Source: Caulochytrium protostelioides | Lineage: Eukaryota; Chytridiomycota; Caulochytriomycetes; Caulochytriales; Caulochytriaceae | Assembly: GCA_003615045.1 (NCBI GenBank) | Contig: ML014276.1 | Span: 1-40,580 of the forward strand | Reading direction: 5' to 3' | DNA length: 40,580 bases | Part shown: positions 10,107 through 20,796 of the stretch, piece by piece | How the letters are laid out: the number at the start of each line of letters is the position of its first letter | Position numbering within the stretch: the stretch's first letter is position 1 | The notes under the pieces: model-generated | Database searches by the model: none | What the model saw: the letters and a program-made list of their open reading frames with translations, nothing else | What the model was told of the DNA's origin: nothing | Translations under genes and position numbers: made by a program

Positions 10107-11884
10107 GTGGTGCTGGGTGGTGGGTTGCCGACTGGTTGCGCGACAGGCGATCACGCCGCTTGCTGTCGCTGTGGTGCGTGCCTGGACGACCGCCGCGGGC
10201 CATCGGCCATCCCGTGGGCTCGCCTCCTCCGTGCATGGCTGAGTCGGGAGGGTCGGGACCGCGTCCGTCGTCCGTACGCGGTGCCCCGTGCCTGCCGAGG
10301 TGGCGACGGCTTCCTTCGCGCGTCACTCCTCGAGATCGCGTCGCCGCTGCTGGGCCTTCCTCACGCCGTCGAGGCGACACGACGCAGCACTCCCGCAGCA
10401 AGCATAGGTGGGCCCAGCAATGGCCCATCCACCCGAACCCGAAGGGTTTCCCCGCTGTCATGCTCGCGCTCGTTCCCGGTGATGGGTGTGATGGCATGTT
10501 GTGACGAGGGCGCGTCCCTCGAAAGCAACGAGGAGCCATACGGGCCTCGTACGGCGTTCTCGCCAGCCGCTTCGGTGGTTCGTGAGCATCGGCCCGTGCT
10601 GGCGAATTCACAGAACCGTCGCGGCTCGGCAATGCCCGCCAGCCCGGCGAACGCCGGCCACGATCTCAGCAAGGCGTCCGTCCCTCCCGCCAGCCAGCGT
10701 CCCGCCATCGCGGCGGGGGGCTGCCCCTTCCGCACTTTAAACTCAGAGCAAGGACCGGCCCGGTCGGCCCGCCGCGGGCGCCCGCGGACCGCCTCGGACA
10801 CCACCGGCCGAGGACAAGCGGTCGGGATCTCGTGCCGCGCATCGGTGGCGTGCGACGCCGGTCCAGCATGGAGAACACCCGGGAAGCCTATGGCACCGGG
10901 AAGCCGGTGCGTTGGGCGCGCTGCCGCCTGCACACGCCTGCACACGCCCTGGACGCGCGTCGTGCAACGCCAACCGGTCGGTTCGCTACGACGGCGGCGG
11001 CGGCGGCGGCCGCAGGCGTCTTGTTTCGGGACATGGAACGCGTATTTTCTCTTTTTATCGTACCGGACGCATAACATCGGAGGGGAGGCCGACCGCCAGG
11101 GGGGACGGAGAGGGGCACCGTGGTGGATGGCCTCCCGGGAGACCGGAAGGCGACTGGCCCCCCGTGCTTCGTGCCGCCGGCCGCTGGCTCATCCCGTTTT
11201 TCCGGCGTGGCGAAGCGCATGCTGGCGGGTCGGCCTGGCGGTCCAGCGGGAAGACCCGGCCGTCCGCGCAGGCGATGGATCGGCCGTTCGGTCTCCGTGG
11301 CGGATCACCGTCTCGTGCGTGTCCTGGTGCCCTGCCGTCTTCGATGGATCGATGCGTGGATCCATCCAAGACGGAGGCGGGATGCATCCCATCATCGATG
11401 TCCTGCGTGTTCGGTGATCAACGCACTGCAATGCGCGTCCCTGCGATGCACGCCCGGCCAACGCGGACGCCAGCACGCGCGCCCGACGCAAGATCGAGCG
11501 ATCGAGCTGCCTGTCGGCAGACGCCGACCCGCGAAGCCAGAAGATGCCGTGGAACGCGCCGGCCCCCAGCACGGCGGCCTCGCGCCGTCATGTTATCGCG
11601 TTGCCCGTTGCGGTCAGCGTCTTGGTCCAAATGGGCATCGTCACAGCGGCCGCGGCGCGATGTCTCGCCGGCCTCAGGATACCGGATGTCTGCGGCCGGC
11701 CCTGTCGGCGTCGGCGTGGGCGGCGGCCCAGGCCGGAGTCCTCATTGCGGCCGCCCCCATGCAGCGCGATCTCACGGAGGCGAGGGCGGGGAAGCGAGAG
11801 AGAGAGAGACATCAAGCGATACCCCGGCAGGCCAGACGCTCCAGTGGTCTGGCCATCGTGGCAACCGTCGAGCCGCTGCAATCA

Positions 11885-12032
11885 TCACATCACATCATAC
11901 CACATCACATGGCCAAGCCAAGCCAAGCCAAGCCAAGCATGGCATAGCATAGCATAGCATAGCATAGCATAGCATAGCATAGCATAGCATAGCATAGCAT
12001 AGCATAGCATAGCATAGCATAGCATAGCATAG
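11885..12032. repeat. Compound pentanucleotide array (CACAT, CAAGC, CATAG)
   Basis: Irregular CACAT-like units at 11885-11910 are followed by five CAAGC units (11914-11938) and about eighteen CATAG units (11943-12032). The 5-bp period is shared with the array near 9.84-9.9 kb. The array makes short Leu/Cys/Tyr/Ala open frames on the minus strand that I do not regard as genes. Confidence 0.85.
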
Positions 12033-12278
12033 CATGACATGACATCATCCTGGCGCCCAATGACGTCGAATGCTGCCTGCAGCGCACACGGCATCCATGG
12101 CCCATGCGTCGGGCGTGCAGCGAATGGCATCAATGACAGAAGGCGAAGCAGAAGGCGAAGCAGAAGGCGAGCCTAGCGAGACAACGCATCGCAGCGTATA
12201 GCATCGCATCGCGTGATCATGCTGCGCCCGTCCGCCGTTCATCGCGCCGCGGGCTGAGGGCGCGTGGGTCGGTGCCCG

Positions 12279-13076
12279 TCACGTGGATGCCGTCCCCGCG
12301 CCGCCGTCCGGCGACGGGCACCACCGGACCGCCGGCCAGTGGACTATGCGCCACGTGGTCTCGAGGCCGCCGCCGACGTCGACGGGGACCACGGCCACGC
12401 CCTCCGCGTCGAGGCGCGACGCCTGCAGCGCCATCTGCGCGTGAGGGGCTCGCGGCGCGATGCGCCCGCCGGCGGCCACCACCCGGTGCCATGGCATGCG
12501 CCACGATGCCGCTGTCGATGCGGCAGCACCGCTGTCGCCGCTGTCCTCAGCACCGTCGCCGTCGTCGTCAGGCGCAGATTCCGCCTCGCCGTCGCCATCG
12601 TCGCCATACTCGCGCAGCCAGACGCCGACCTGGCGCGCGTGGCGTGGAAAGCCCGCCAGCGCCGCGATGTGGCCGTACGTCGTCGCGCGGCCGCGCGGGA
12701 TCTGCTGCAAGACGTGATACACGCTCTCGGAAAACCACCACGCCGGCGGGGGGTCCGGCACGGTGCCGTTGCGCACGAGCGGGTGCGGCGTCCACGTGTC
12801 GGGAGCGGCTGCTGGGGGCGGCGATGGCGTCCGCCGTGGCGTCGCCGGTGTCGGTGTCGGTGTCGGTGTCGGTGCCCGCGCTGGTCCCCGTGCCGGCGCT
12901 GGTGCCGTCGACATCGTGATGGCTTCACCGCGGGCCGATGCGCGAGCAAGGACGCGCAGTGAGCGACGCGAGGGCGGCGCCGCCGTCTGCGCCGTCGCGG
13001 GGGTTGGCGCATCCCGCGTCGGTGGAGCGTGGCCGCGGCGGCGGCCGCGGCGCGGCATCGCGTGCGAGGCCGGCAT
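12279..13076 (-). CDS. atl1: Alkyltransferase-like protein (ATL, MGMT fold)
   Basis: ATL proteins recognise O6-alkylguanine and hand the lesion to nucleotide excision repair; they do not transfer the alkyl group because the active-site Cys of MGMT is replaced. Here the MGMT PCHR signature reads PWHRV with Trp at about residue 196, as in S. pombe Atl1 and bacterial ATLs. Upstream, VYHVLQQIPRGRATTYGHIA and FPRHARQVG match the family's DNA-binding helix region. The chosen start at 13076 gives 265 residues with an Arg-rich N-terminus that could be a mitochondrial presequence; an ATG at 12914 gives 211 residues. Family members are usually about 100-150 residues. A highly acidic, Asp/Gly-rich insert (about 12510-12610) separates the helix region from PWHR and may be a retained intron. 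The gene is divergent from BRR2. Confidence 0.85.
   Translation of the reverse strand: MPASHAMPRRGRRRGHAPPTRDAPTPATAQTAAPPSRRSLRVLARASARGEAITMSTAPAPARGPARAPTPTPTPTPATPRRTPSPPPAAAPDTWTPHPLVRNGTVPDPPPAWWFSESVYHVLQQIPRGRATTYGHIAALAGFPRHARQVGVWLREYGDDGDGEAESAPDDDGDGAEDSGDSGAAASTAASWRMPWHRVVAAGGRIAPRAPHAQMALQASRLDAEGVAVVPVDVGGGLETTWRIVHWPAVRWCPSPDGGAGTAST
12847..12876 (-). repeat. (GGTGTC)n hexamer array coding for Pro-Thr
   Basis: Four perfect GGTGTC units plus one variant lie within the N-terminal part of the ATL frame, where they encode alternating Pro and Thr. Similar in-frame hexamer arrays recur in this window. Confidence 0.8.
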
Positions 13077-13974
13077 CGCGCCCGTCACGCCGCCACCTTC
13101 AATGGCGAGGGGCTGCTACCGCCGCCAGGGCGAGGGGCTGACACCGTCGCGGCGATCGCGGCGTCTGCAGCAATCAGCGAGCGTGCCGACAGGCAGCGTG
13201 CCGATGGTGGGATGCGGAACGCAGCAAGAAGGCACGAGGACACGGCCGCGGAGGTCTCCCCGCCGCCAGGGTCCTCTGACGGGAGGACGCCGCCGCGCAC
13301 GTGGTGGCGGCCCTTTCTGTTTTCACGTTCAAGGGCGGCGGGCGTTGGGCGCAAGCGGGGCATGGACCCGCATTGCAGGCACGACTCCGCCCGTCGCGCG
13401 GCGGCGCAGCGCCGCTCTCCGCCTCTCCGTCACGGCCGTCGCAGGGTGCCGCCGCCGCCCGGAACGGAAGTGCGACCCGCCGCGGACGCGCACGCGCGTC
13501 GCCGTCGTATCACGCGGCGCGTGCTCGTCGCCAATGAAACGCGAGATCATGCTCATCGTCATTGTGGCGCTGTGTCATTGGCGTGCTTTGAAGCTAGACG
13601 AGCGGAGTCGCGACGCGTTGGGTGCACAGAACAGTTATGGGAGGGATGCCACGTTGCCGACAACTACAATGACGACTGCTCGTTCGACCCCCATTTTTTT
13701 CGGCCATTCCGTTCCATTCCTTTTTTTTGTGACAGCGCATCACCCTCTTCTGCCAGGGCCGCTCCATCACAACGTCTACCGTCATTGCCACCGTCGTTCC
13801 CCGTTTCCCGACCCCTATGAATACTGGATAGTCTCGCGGCAAACGCGATTTCATCGACTTCGACAGCTTCGCCAGCGAGAGCGGTGCTCCGCATCGGTGG
13901 GCGCACGCCTGCGGTACCAGCGCTTCGTGGCGTGATTCCTCTCCGCCGATCGCCGCCATCGTCGTCCGCTCACG
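13077..13974. promoter_or_regulatory. Divergent intergenic region between ATL and BRR2
   Basis: About 0.9 kb separates the two divergent start codons and must contain both promoters. The half next to BRR2 has T-rich tracts (about 13694-13731) in otherwise GC-rich DNA. No clear TATA box is visible, and I see no other gene. Confidence 0.4.
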
Positions 13975-16900
13975 ATGGCCCACGCAGGCGAGCCGCCCGA
14001 CCCGAACCGCATCTTTGCGGCGACGTCGAGTCTCGTGCTCAGCCAGGACCGCCGCGGCCGCCGCGATGAGCCCACCGGCGAGCCCGAGTCGCTCGCGGGC
14101 CGCGTCAAGCCGCACGAGTTCGGCGACCGCGCCGCCCGCACGCTCGATGACAAGAAGGCCGCCGTCGCGGCAGCGCGTGAGCGCCAGCGCGAGCGGGAGC
14201 GCGAGCATGCGCTCATCACGGGGCAACCGGCCGTGACGGCGGCGCCCGGCACCGGCACCGGCACCGGCGCGAGCGGCCTGCGCGCTGAGGCGCGGCAGAG
14301 CGCTGCGGCGGCGCGTGGTGGGCATGCGGCAGCAGCAGCGCTGCTGGACGGCGGGTGGGACGCGTCGTCGTACCGCCCGCGGACGCGCGAGACCGAAGCG
14401 GTGTATGACCAGATGATGTCGTTTCTGCTAGCGGTGCTCGGCGATGTGCCGCATGATGTGCTGGCGAGCGCCCTCGACGGGTGCCTCGAGGCACTGAAGG
14501 ACGAGGCGCTGACGGACGCGGAGCGGCAGCGCGCGGTGGCGCAGCTGCTGCAGGCGCCCGTGGCGCGAGCGGACTGGGCGCGGCTCGTCGCGTGGGGCAA
14601 GCAGATCACTGACTACGACGTGCCCACCGCCGGTGGCGCCGCCGCCCACGAGGCCGGCGGCATGATGGATGAGCAAGACAACCAGGGCGTCGTCGTGCTC
14701 TTTGAAGACGAGGACGAGGAGGACGGCGCCGGCGACGTGGTCGTCGACCCCGAATCCGATGGCGATGCCGACGCCGACATCGCTGCCACCGGCGGGCCCC
14801 TTGATGATGGCGCCACGGCGGACGCGGCGGCCACCCCTACCCCCACCGCGATCGGACGCGTGAAGCGGCCGAAGCCCAGCGCGGCGAGCGATGAGGAGGC
14901 CGACGGCTTGCTCGACGCACCCGACGCCGTGCGCGAGATCCACACCGCGAAGCGGATGAAGCGGGAGCGCGATGCGGCTGCGGCGGCAGCGGCCGAAGCG
15001 CCCCTGACGGTCGACCGTGTCGACGCGTTCTACGTGCAGCGCGCCGTCGGTGCATGCTATGACGACGCGCGCGATGTCGAGCAGCGCACCTCCCGCGCGC
15101 TCGCGCTGATGGGGAGTCCCATCGATCTCGCAGACCTCGAAAATGCGCTGATGGAGCTGTTCGAGTACGAGCACTTTGAGCTCGTGCGCAAGCTGTGTGT
15201 GCATCGCGACGTGCTGGTGTGGGGCACGCGGCTTGCACAGGCGCCGCTTGCCGAGAAACCTGCGGTGCTGGAGGCCGTGCGCGCCGCGGGCAAACCGCAT
15301 CTGCTGGCGGCGATGGGCGGCGACGTCGACGCGACCGCCTCCCGCGGGGATCCTGCAGCCGCGGCTCCGCCGGCGGTCAAGCAAGAGACCGGGGCGGCTG
15401 CTAAGACCCCAAAGAAGCAGAAAGCGATGGCGCCGAGTCGGAGCCTGGATCTGGTCGAGCTGGCAGAGGCGCGCGGCACGGGCCACGTCATGACTAACCG
15501 CAAAGTGCAGCTGCCGCAGGGCACCTTCAAGAAGACGTTCAAGTCGTACGAAGAGATCCACGTACCCGCGCCGACGCCGCCCGCGATGGGTGCCGACGAG
15601 CGCATGATCCCGATCAGCGAGCTGCCGGAATGGACGCGGCCCGCGTTTGGCCAAGCCACGCATCTGAACCGCGTGCAGAGCCACGTGTTCCCGACGGCAT
15701 TCCAGTCGGACGCCAACATGCTGTTGTGTGCGCCGACCGGCGCCGGCAAAACCAACTGTGCCGTGCTCACGATTCTGCGTGAGCTCGAGAAGCAGCGCCA
15801 CCCGCGCACGGGGCAGCTGATGCTGGACCAGCTCAAGATCGTCTATGTCGCGCCCATGAAGGCTCTCGTCTCAGAGGTCGTGGGGAACCTCTCCAATCGA
15901 CTCTGTACGGCGTTCGGCATCACTGTCGCCGAATTGACGGGCGATCGCCACTTAACCAAGGAGCAAATCAGCGCGACGCAGCTGATCGTGACGACTCCCG
16001 AGAAATTCGACATTATCACGCGCAAGGCGTCCGACCGCTCATATACGGACCTGCTCAAACTCGTCATTATTGATGAGGTCCATCTGCTGCATGACGACCG
16101 TGGGCCCGTGCTAGAGAGCTTGGTGAGCCGCACGCTGCGCCACGTGCAGCAGACCCAGGAGCCCATTCGACTCGTCGGGCTCTCCGCCACGCTGCCTAAC
16201 TACCGCGACGTTGCCGCCTTTCTGCGCGTCGATTTCCAGAAGGGCCTCTTCTTCTTTGACAACGGGTACCGACCCGTGCCGCTGAAGCAGCAGTACATCG
16301 GTCTGACGGAAAAGAAGGCCTTGCGGCGGCACCAAGTCATGAACGAGATTGTCTTTGAGAAAATCAAGGAGGAGGCGGGCAAGAACCAGGTGATGGTGTT
16401 CTGCCACTCGCGCAAAGATACTGCCAAGACGGCGCAGGTGCTGCGCGACATGGCGGTTGAGCAGGAGGTCACGGGTCTGCTGGTGCGGGCGGACGCCGCG
16501 GCCCAAGAGATCCTCACCAGCGAAGCCGCGTCGGTCGCGAATCCGCAGCTGAAAGACGTGTTGCCGTATGGGTTCGGGATCCACCACGCAGGGATGACGC
16601 GTGCTGATCGCACGCTCGTCGAAGATCTGTTCGCCCAGGGCAGTCTACAGGTGCTCGTCTGCACGGCGACGCTCGCATGGGGTGTCAACCTGCCTGCGCA
16701 CACCGTTATCATCAAGGGGACCCAAATCTACAACCCCGAGAAGGGATGCTGGGTGCAGCTCTCGCCGCAGGACGTGCTGCAGATGCTCGGCCGTGCGGGC
16801 CGCCCGCAGTACGATACATCCGGCGACGGCATCATTATCACGACGCACGCCGAGCTGCCCTTCTACCTCTCGCTGATCAATGTCCAGCTGCCGATCGAGT

Positions 16901-19900
16901 CGCAGTTCTACCGCCGACTCGTGGACAACCTCAATGCCGAGGTCGTGCTGGGAACGATCCGCTCGCGCCAGGAGGCCGTCGACTGGCTCGGGTATACCTA
17001 TTTGTACGTGCGCATGCTGCAGAACCCGAGCCTCTACGGCATCTCCGTCGACGAGCGGGAGCACGACCCCTACCTCGTGCAGTGGCGGACCGATCTCGTC
17101 GATGCCGCGGCCCGCACCCTGCACACGCACCGCTTGGTGCGCTACGACGCCGCTGCGGGCACCCTCGGCTCGACTGAGCTGGGCCGCATCGCGTCCCACT
17201 ACTACGTGAGCCACACCACGATGGCCATGTACTACCGTGAGCTGCGGCCGTGGAGCAGCGTCATTGACCTGCTGCGCATCTTTGCGCTCTCGGACGAGTT
17301 CCGGTATATCCCGGTTCGCGAGGAAGAAGCGCTCGAGCTGGCCAAGCTCGCCGAGCGCGCGCCGATCCCGATCCGCGAGTCGCTCGATGAGCCCGCGGCC
17401 AAGGTGAATCTGCTGCTGCAGGCGCACATCTCGCGGCTCGGGCTCGAGGGGTTCGCGCTGGCGGCCGACCGCGTCTACGTGACCCAGAGCGCCGGCCGCC
17501 TCATTCGCGCCATTTTTGAGGTCTGCATGCGCCGTGGATGGGCCGGACTGACTCACAAAGCCCTGGATCTGTGCAAGATGGTCGATAAGCGGCTGTGGGC
17601 GAGTATGAACCCGCTGCGACAGCTCGGCACCGTGCCCATGGATCTCATCCGGCGGCTCGAGCGCAAAGAGTTTCCGTGGTACCGCTATGCTGACCTCAAC
17701 CCGCAGGAGCTCGGCGAGCTCTGCGGCGTGCCGAAGGCCGGGAAGCAGCTCCACCGCGCCGTGCACCAGCTGCCCAAGATCGAGGTCGAGACCCATATCC
17801 AGCCCTTGACCGACACCATCCTTCGCGTCGAGCTGGCGCTCTACCCCGACTTTCTGTATGACGCGACCGTCTCGGGTGGCGCCGAGGGCTTCTGGGTGTT
17901 TGTCGAAGACGTGAACGGCGAGCATCTGCTGTACACGGATCTCTTTATCCTCAAGCCGTTCGAGCCGCCCGCGCCCGATGCGGATCCCGACGACGTCGTC
18001 GTCTTCCGGCTCAGCTTCACGGTCACGCTGACGGTGCCGCTGCAACCGAACTACTATGTCCGCGTCGTGAGCGACCGCTGGCTGCACGCCCAGACCAAGG
18101 TGGCCATGTCCTTGCAGGCTCTCATGCTGCCCGACAAGCCGCCGCCGCCGACCGAAGTGCTGGATCTGCAGCCGGTGCCCGTGACGGCGCTACATACCCG
18201 TGACCAGCAGGCGCTTTACTCGGATAGGACCCACTTCAATGCGATCCAGACGCACGTCTTCTCGGCGCTGTACGCGTCATCGGTGAACACGTTGGTGGCA
18301 GCGCCGCTCGGCTCTGGGGAGACTGTCATGGCCGAGCTCGCGATGCTGCGGTGCTGGACCACGACAGCCGCTGGCCGCGTCGTCGTGATGGTCCCCTTTG
18401 CGGCCTCGATCCCCGCGCTGCAGCGCCGCTGGCAGACCCAGTTCCCCAAGAAGGCCACGGCCGTGCTGACCGGCGAGGCGCCCGCGGACCTGCGCCGCGT
18501 CGACCGCAGCGACCTGATCCTGACGACGCCCGAGCACTGGGAAAGCCTGTCCAAGCGATGGCGCCGGCGCGCGCGCGTGACGGAGATCGCGCTGCTCATC
18601 GCGATGGACCTGCACCTGCTGAGCCACGCAGACGTCGGTCCCGCGATCGAGGTCGTGTGCTCGCGCATGCGGTTCATGGTCGCCCAGACCGAGCACGCGA
18701 TGCGCCTGGTCGCCTTCTCGGCGCCGCTCAGCGATGCCCAGGACGTCGGCGAGTGGCTCGGCGCCCCCGCGACCCACGTGTTCAACTTTGCGCCGCACGT
18801 GCGGCCGGTCCCGCTGCAGATCCAGCTGCAGAGCTTCGCGATCCCGCATCACGCGAGCCGCATGCTCGCCATGGCGGGCCCCGCGTACCAAGCCGCGTCC
18901 CAGACGCGGGCGCAGCGCGCGGATGCGCAGACGATCGTGTTTGTCGCGGACCGCCGCCAGGCGTTGCTACGCGCGCGCGACTTTGTGACGGCCACCCTGG
19001 CGGACGACGATACCCAGCGCTTCCTCCTGCAGGGCCCCGAGCGCGTGGCGAACGCCGGCATCGAAGACGCCGCGATCCAGACCTTCCTTGATGCGGGCAT
19101 CGGCTTGCTGTATGAGGGTATGTCCCCGCCCGATATGGACCGGATCCAGCAGTTGTACAAGGACGGCTGCTTGGGCGTGCTCTTTGCTACACAAGCCATG
19201 GCGTGGGCGCTCGATCTGGAAATCGCGGCGACGCGCGTGATTGTGATGGGCACGCAGACCTACGACGGCCATGAGAAAATGTACCTGGACTATCCGATCG
19301 CCGACGTGCTGCAGATGCACCGGTTCACGACCCAGGACCCGGCCGGCGGGATCGCGACGGTGCTGACCAACAGTGCCAAGCGCGCGTTCTACACGCAGTT
19401 CCTCGATGCGGCCTTGCCGCTCGAGAGTCTGTTGGACACGACCCTGCACGACCAGTTCAACACCGAGGTCGATACGGGCACCATCGAGAACAAACAGGAC
19501 GCCGTCGACTACCTCACCTGGACGTATTTCTACCGGCGCCTCGCGGCGAATCCCAACTACTACGGCCTGAAGGGCGCTTCGAACGAGCAGCTCTCCGACT
19601 TCCTTTCGGAGCTCGTCGAAACGACGCTGGACCACCTCGAAACGGCCAAGTGCATTGCGGTCGACGACGACGACGCGGTCTCGAGCCTCAACCTGGGCAT
19701 GGTCGCGAGCTACTATGCAGTGCAGTATGGCACGATCGAGACGTTTAGTCAGAACATCACGGCCGGCACGCGGCTCCGCGGGATGGCCGAGATCGTCACG
19801 GCAGCGGCCGAGTTCGACCTCCTGCCGGTGCGCCATCACGAAGATCGGCTGCTGCGCCAGGTGGTGGAGCGCCTGCCGCCGGCCACGCTCGCGCCCCACC

Positions 19901-20796
19901 ACCGCCTCGATGATCCGCACGTGAAAGCGTATCTGTTGCTACAGGCCCACTTTGCGCGCCTGCCGCTGACGCCCGACCTCGAGTATGACCAGCGCACGAT
20001 GCTCCTCCAGCTCGGAAAGCTCCTGCAAGCCGCGGTCGACGTGGTCGCGTCGCAGGGCGCATTGTCGCCGGCTCTCGCCGCGATGGAGCTCTCGCAGATG
20101 GTCGTGCAGGCTGTCGGCCCGCGCGACCCGAGTCTGCGCCAGGTCCCGCACTTCACGCCGGCGGTCGTGCAGCGGCTCCACGACCGCGGCGTGCAGTCGG
20201 TGTTCGACCTGCTCGAGATGGAGGACGCGGACCGCGTCGCGGCCCTGCAGCTCTCGGACGCCCAAATGCTGGACGTCGCGGCGTTCGCCAACCGCTTCCC
20301 GAACCTCGCGCTCACGTTCGTGCCGTCGGCGACCGAGGTCGCCCAGGACGATGTGTTCACGCTGTCGATTCGTCTCGAGCGGGATCCCGACGAGGACGAG
20401 GACGAAGATGCGGAGGCTGATGGTGCTGCGCCGGCGCCCAAGGAGCCCGTGGGGCCCGTGGTCGCGCCGTTCTATCCGCAGCCCAAGGAGGAGTCCTGGT
20501 GGATCGTGGTGGCGGACATGGCGGCGAAGCACGTGCTAGCCATCAAGCGCGTCGTGCTGCAGCACACGCTCTCGGTGCGCATGCAGGTGGCCGTGCCTGA
20601 GCAGCAGGCCCTCGGTGCGCTGGACGGCCGCATCTTCCTGATGTGCGACAGCTACCGCCACGCCGATCAGGAGTATCCCTTCTCGGTGAACATTCTGCCG
20701 GCCGAAGACGACGACGACGACGACGACGACGACGTCGGCAGTGACGCGGATGGCGAGGCGAATCAGGGTGAGGGATCTGCCATGGAACAAGACTGA
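13975..20796 (+). CDS. BRR2: BRR2, U5 snRNP Ski2-like RNA helicase
   Basis: BRR2 unwinds U4/U6 during spliceosome activation. The single open frame of 2273 residues fits the family length (about 2,140-2,170 in human and yeast). The N-terminus has the typical RRDEPTGE motif. The first helicase cassette is complete: Walker A APTGAGKT (586-593), DEVH (700-703), SATLPN, and QMLGRAGRP from 936, followed by a Sec63 unit. The second cassette is collinear but degenerate: PLGSGET (1444-1450), MDLH (1544-1547), FSAPLSDA, and QMHRFTTQDP from 1780, followed by a second Sec63 unit. In known BRR2 only the first cassette is an active ATPase; the second binds partners. Acidic inserts occur near residues 235-270 and 2135-2150, and an Asp tract lies near the C-terminus (20709-20735). 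The start is an ATG in acgATGGCC context, and no intron is needed. Confidence 0.97.
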   Translation: MAHAGEPPDPNRIFAATSSLVLSQDRRGRRDEPTGEPESLAGRVKPHEFGDRAARTLDDKKAAVAAARERQREREREHALITGQPAVTAAPGTGTGTGASGLRAEARQSAAAARGGHAAAAALLDGGWDASSYRPRTRETEAVYDQMMSFLLAVLGDVPHDVLASALDGCLEALKDEALTDAERQRAVAQLLQAPVARADWARLVAWGKQITDYDVPTAGGAAAHEAGGMMDEQDNQGVVVLFEDEDEEDGAGDVVVDPESDGDADADIAATGGPLDDGATADAAATPTPTAIGRVKRPKPSAASDEEADGLLDAPDAVREIHTAKRMKRERDAAAAAAAEAPLTVDRVDAFYVQRAVGACYDDARDVEQRTSRALALMGSPIDLADLENALMELFEYEHFELVRKLCVHRDVLVWGTRLAQAPLAEKPAVLEAVRAAGKPHLLAAMGGDVDATASRGDPAAAAPPAVKQETGAAAKTPKKQKAMAPSRSLDLVELAEARGTGHVMTNRKVQLPQGTFKKTFKSYEEIHVPAPTPPAMGADERMIPISELPEWTRPAFGQATHLNRVQSHVFPTAFQSDANMLLCAPTGAGKTNCAVLTILRELEKQRHPRTGQLMLDQLKIVYVAPMKALVSEVVGNLSNRLCTAFGITVAELTGDRHLTKEQISATQLIVTTPEKFDIITRKASDRSYTDLLKLVIIDEVHLLHDDRGPVLESLVSRTLRHVQQTQEPIRLVGLSATLPNYRDVAAFLRVDFQKGLFFFDNGYRPVPLKQQYIGLTEKKALRRHQVMNEIVFEKIKEEAGKNQVMVFCHSRKDTAKTAQVLRDMAVEQEVTGLLVRADAAAQEILTSEAASVANPQLKDVLPYGFGIHHAGMTRADRTLVEDLFAQGSLQVLVCTATLAWGVNLPAHTVIIKGTQIYNPEKGCWVQLSPQDVLQMLGRAGRPQYDTSGDGIIITTHAELPFYLSLINVQLPIESQFYRRLVDNLNAEVVLGTIRSRQEAVDWLGYTYLYVRMLQNPSLYGISVDEREHDPYLVQWRTDLVDAAARTLHTHRLVRYDAAAGTLGSTELGRIASHYYVSHTTMAMYYRELRPWSSVIDLLRIFALSDEFRYIPVREEEALELAKLAERAPIPIRESLDEPAAKVNLLLQAHISRLGLEGFALAADRVYVTQSAGRLIRAIFEVCMRRGWAGLTHKALDLCKMVDKRLWASMNPLRQLGTVPMDLIRRLERKEFPWYRYADLNPQELGELCGVPKAGKQLHRAVHQLPKIEVETHIQPLTDTILRVELALYPDFLYDATVSGGAEGFWVFVEDVNGEHLLYTDLFILKPFEPPAPDADPDDVVVFRLSFTVTLTVPLQPNYYVRVVSDRWLHAQTKVAMSLQALMLPDKPPPPTEVLDLQPVPVTALHTRDQQALYSDRTHFNAIQTHVFSALYASSVNTLVAAPLGSGETVMAELAMLRCWTTTAAGRVVVMVPFAASIPALQRRWQTQFPKKATAVLTGEAPADLRRVDRSDLILTTPEHWESLSKRWRRRARVTEIALLIAMDLHLLSHADVGPAIEVVCSRMRFMVAQTEHAMRLVAFSAPLSDAQDVGEWLGAPATHVFNFAPHVRPVPLQIQLQSFAIPHHASRMLAMAGPAYQAASQTRAQRADAQTIVFVADRRQALLRARDFVTATLADDDTQRFLLQGPERVANAGIEDAAIQTFLDAGIGLLYEGMSPPDMDRIQQLYKDGCLGVLFATQAMAWALDLEIAATRVIVMGTQTYDGHEKMYLDYPIADVLQMHRFTTQDPAGGIATVLTNSAKRAFYTQFLDAALPLESLLDTTLHDQFNTEVDTGTIENKQDAVDYLTWTYFYRRLAANPNYYGLKGASNEQLSDFLSELVETTLDHLETAKCIAVDDDDAVSSLNLGMVASYYAVQYGTIETFSQNITAGTRLRGMAEIVTAAAEFDLLPVRHHEDRLLRQVVERLPPATLAPHHRLDDPHVKAYLLLQAHFARLPLTPDLEYDQRTMLLQLGKLLQAAVDVVASQGALSPALAAMELSQMVVQAVGPRDPSLRQVPHFTPAVVQRLHDRGVQSVFDLLEMEDADRVAALQLSDAQMLDVAAFANRFPNLALTFVPSATEVAQDDVFTLSIRLERDPDEDEDEDAEADGAAPAPKEPVGPVVAPFYPQPKEESWWIVVADMAAKHVLAIKRVVLQHTLSVRMQVAVPEQQALGALDGRIFLMCDSYRHADQEYPFSVNILPAEDDDDDDDDDVGSDADGEANQGEGSAMEQD

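Larger units (their letters stand above)
7997..12278. other. Gene-poor region upstream of the zinc-cluster gene
   Basis: I find no protein with recognisable motifs on either strand across this 4.3 kb. Open frames of up to about 430 codons exist, but they are Arg/Pro/Ala-rich and overlap each other on opposite strands, as expected from GC-rich non-coding DNA. The part near 8.0-9 kb should hold the promoter and leader of the minus-strand zinc-cluster gene. The stretch holds several short tandem arrays, listed separately. Confidence 0.5.

Noticed and set aside
9634-11417. Long overlapping open frames (332 codons on minus, 436 on plus)
   Set aside because: They run through simple repeats (poly-Ser, MAWHG units), overlap on opposite strands, and are Arg/Pro-rich without motifs. 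GC-rich non-coding DNA explains them.
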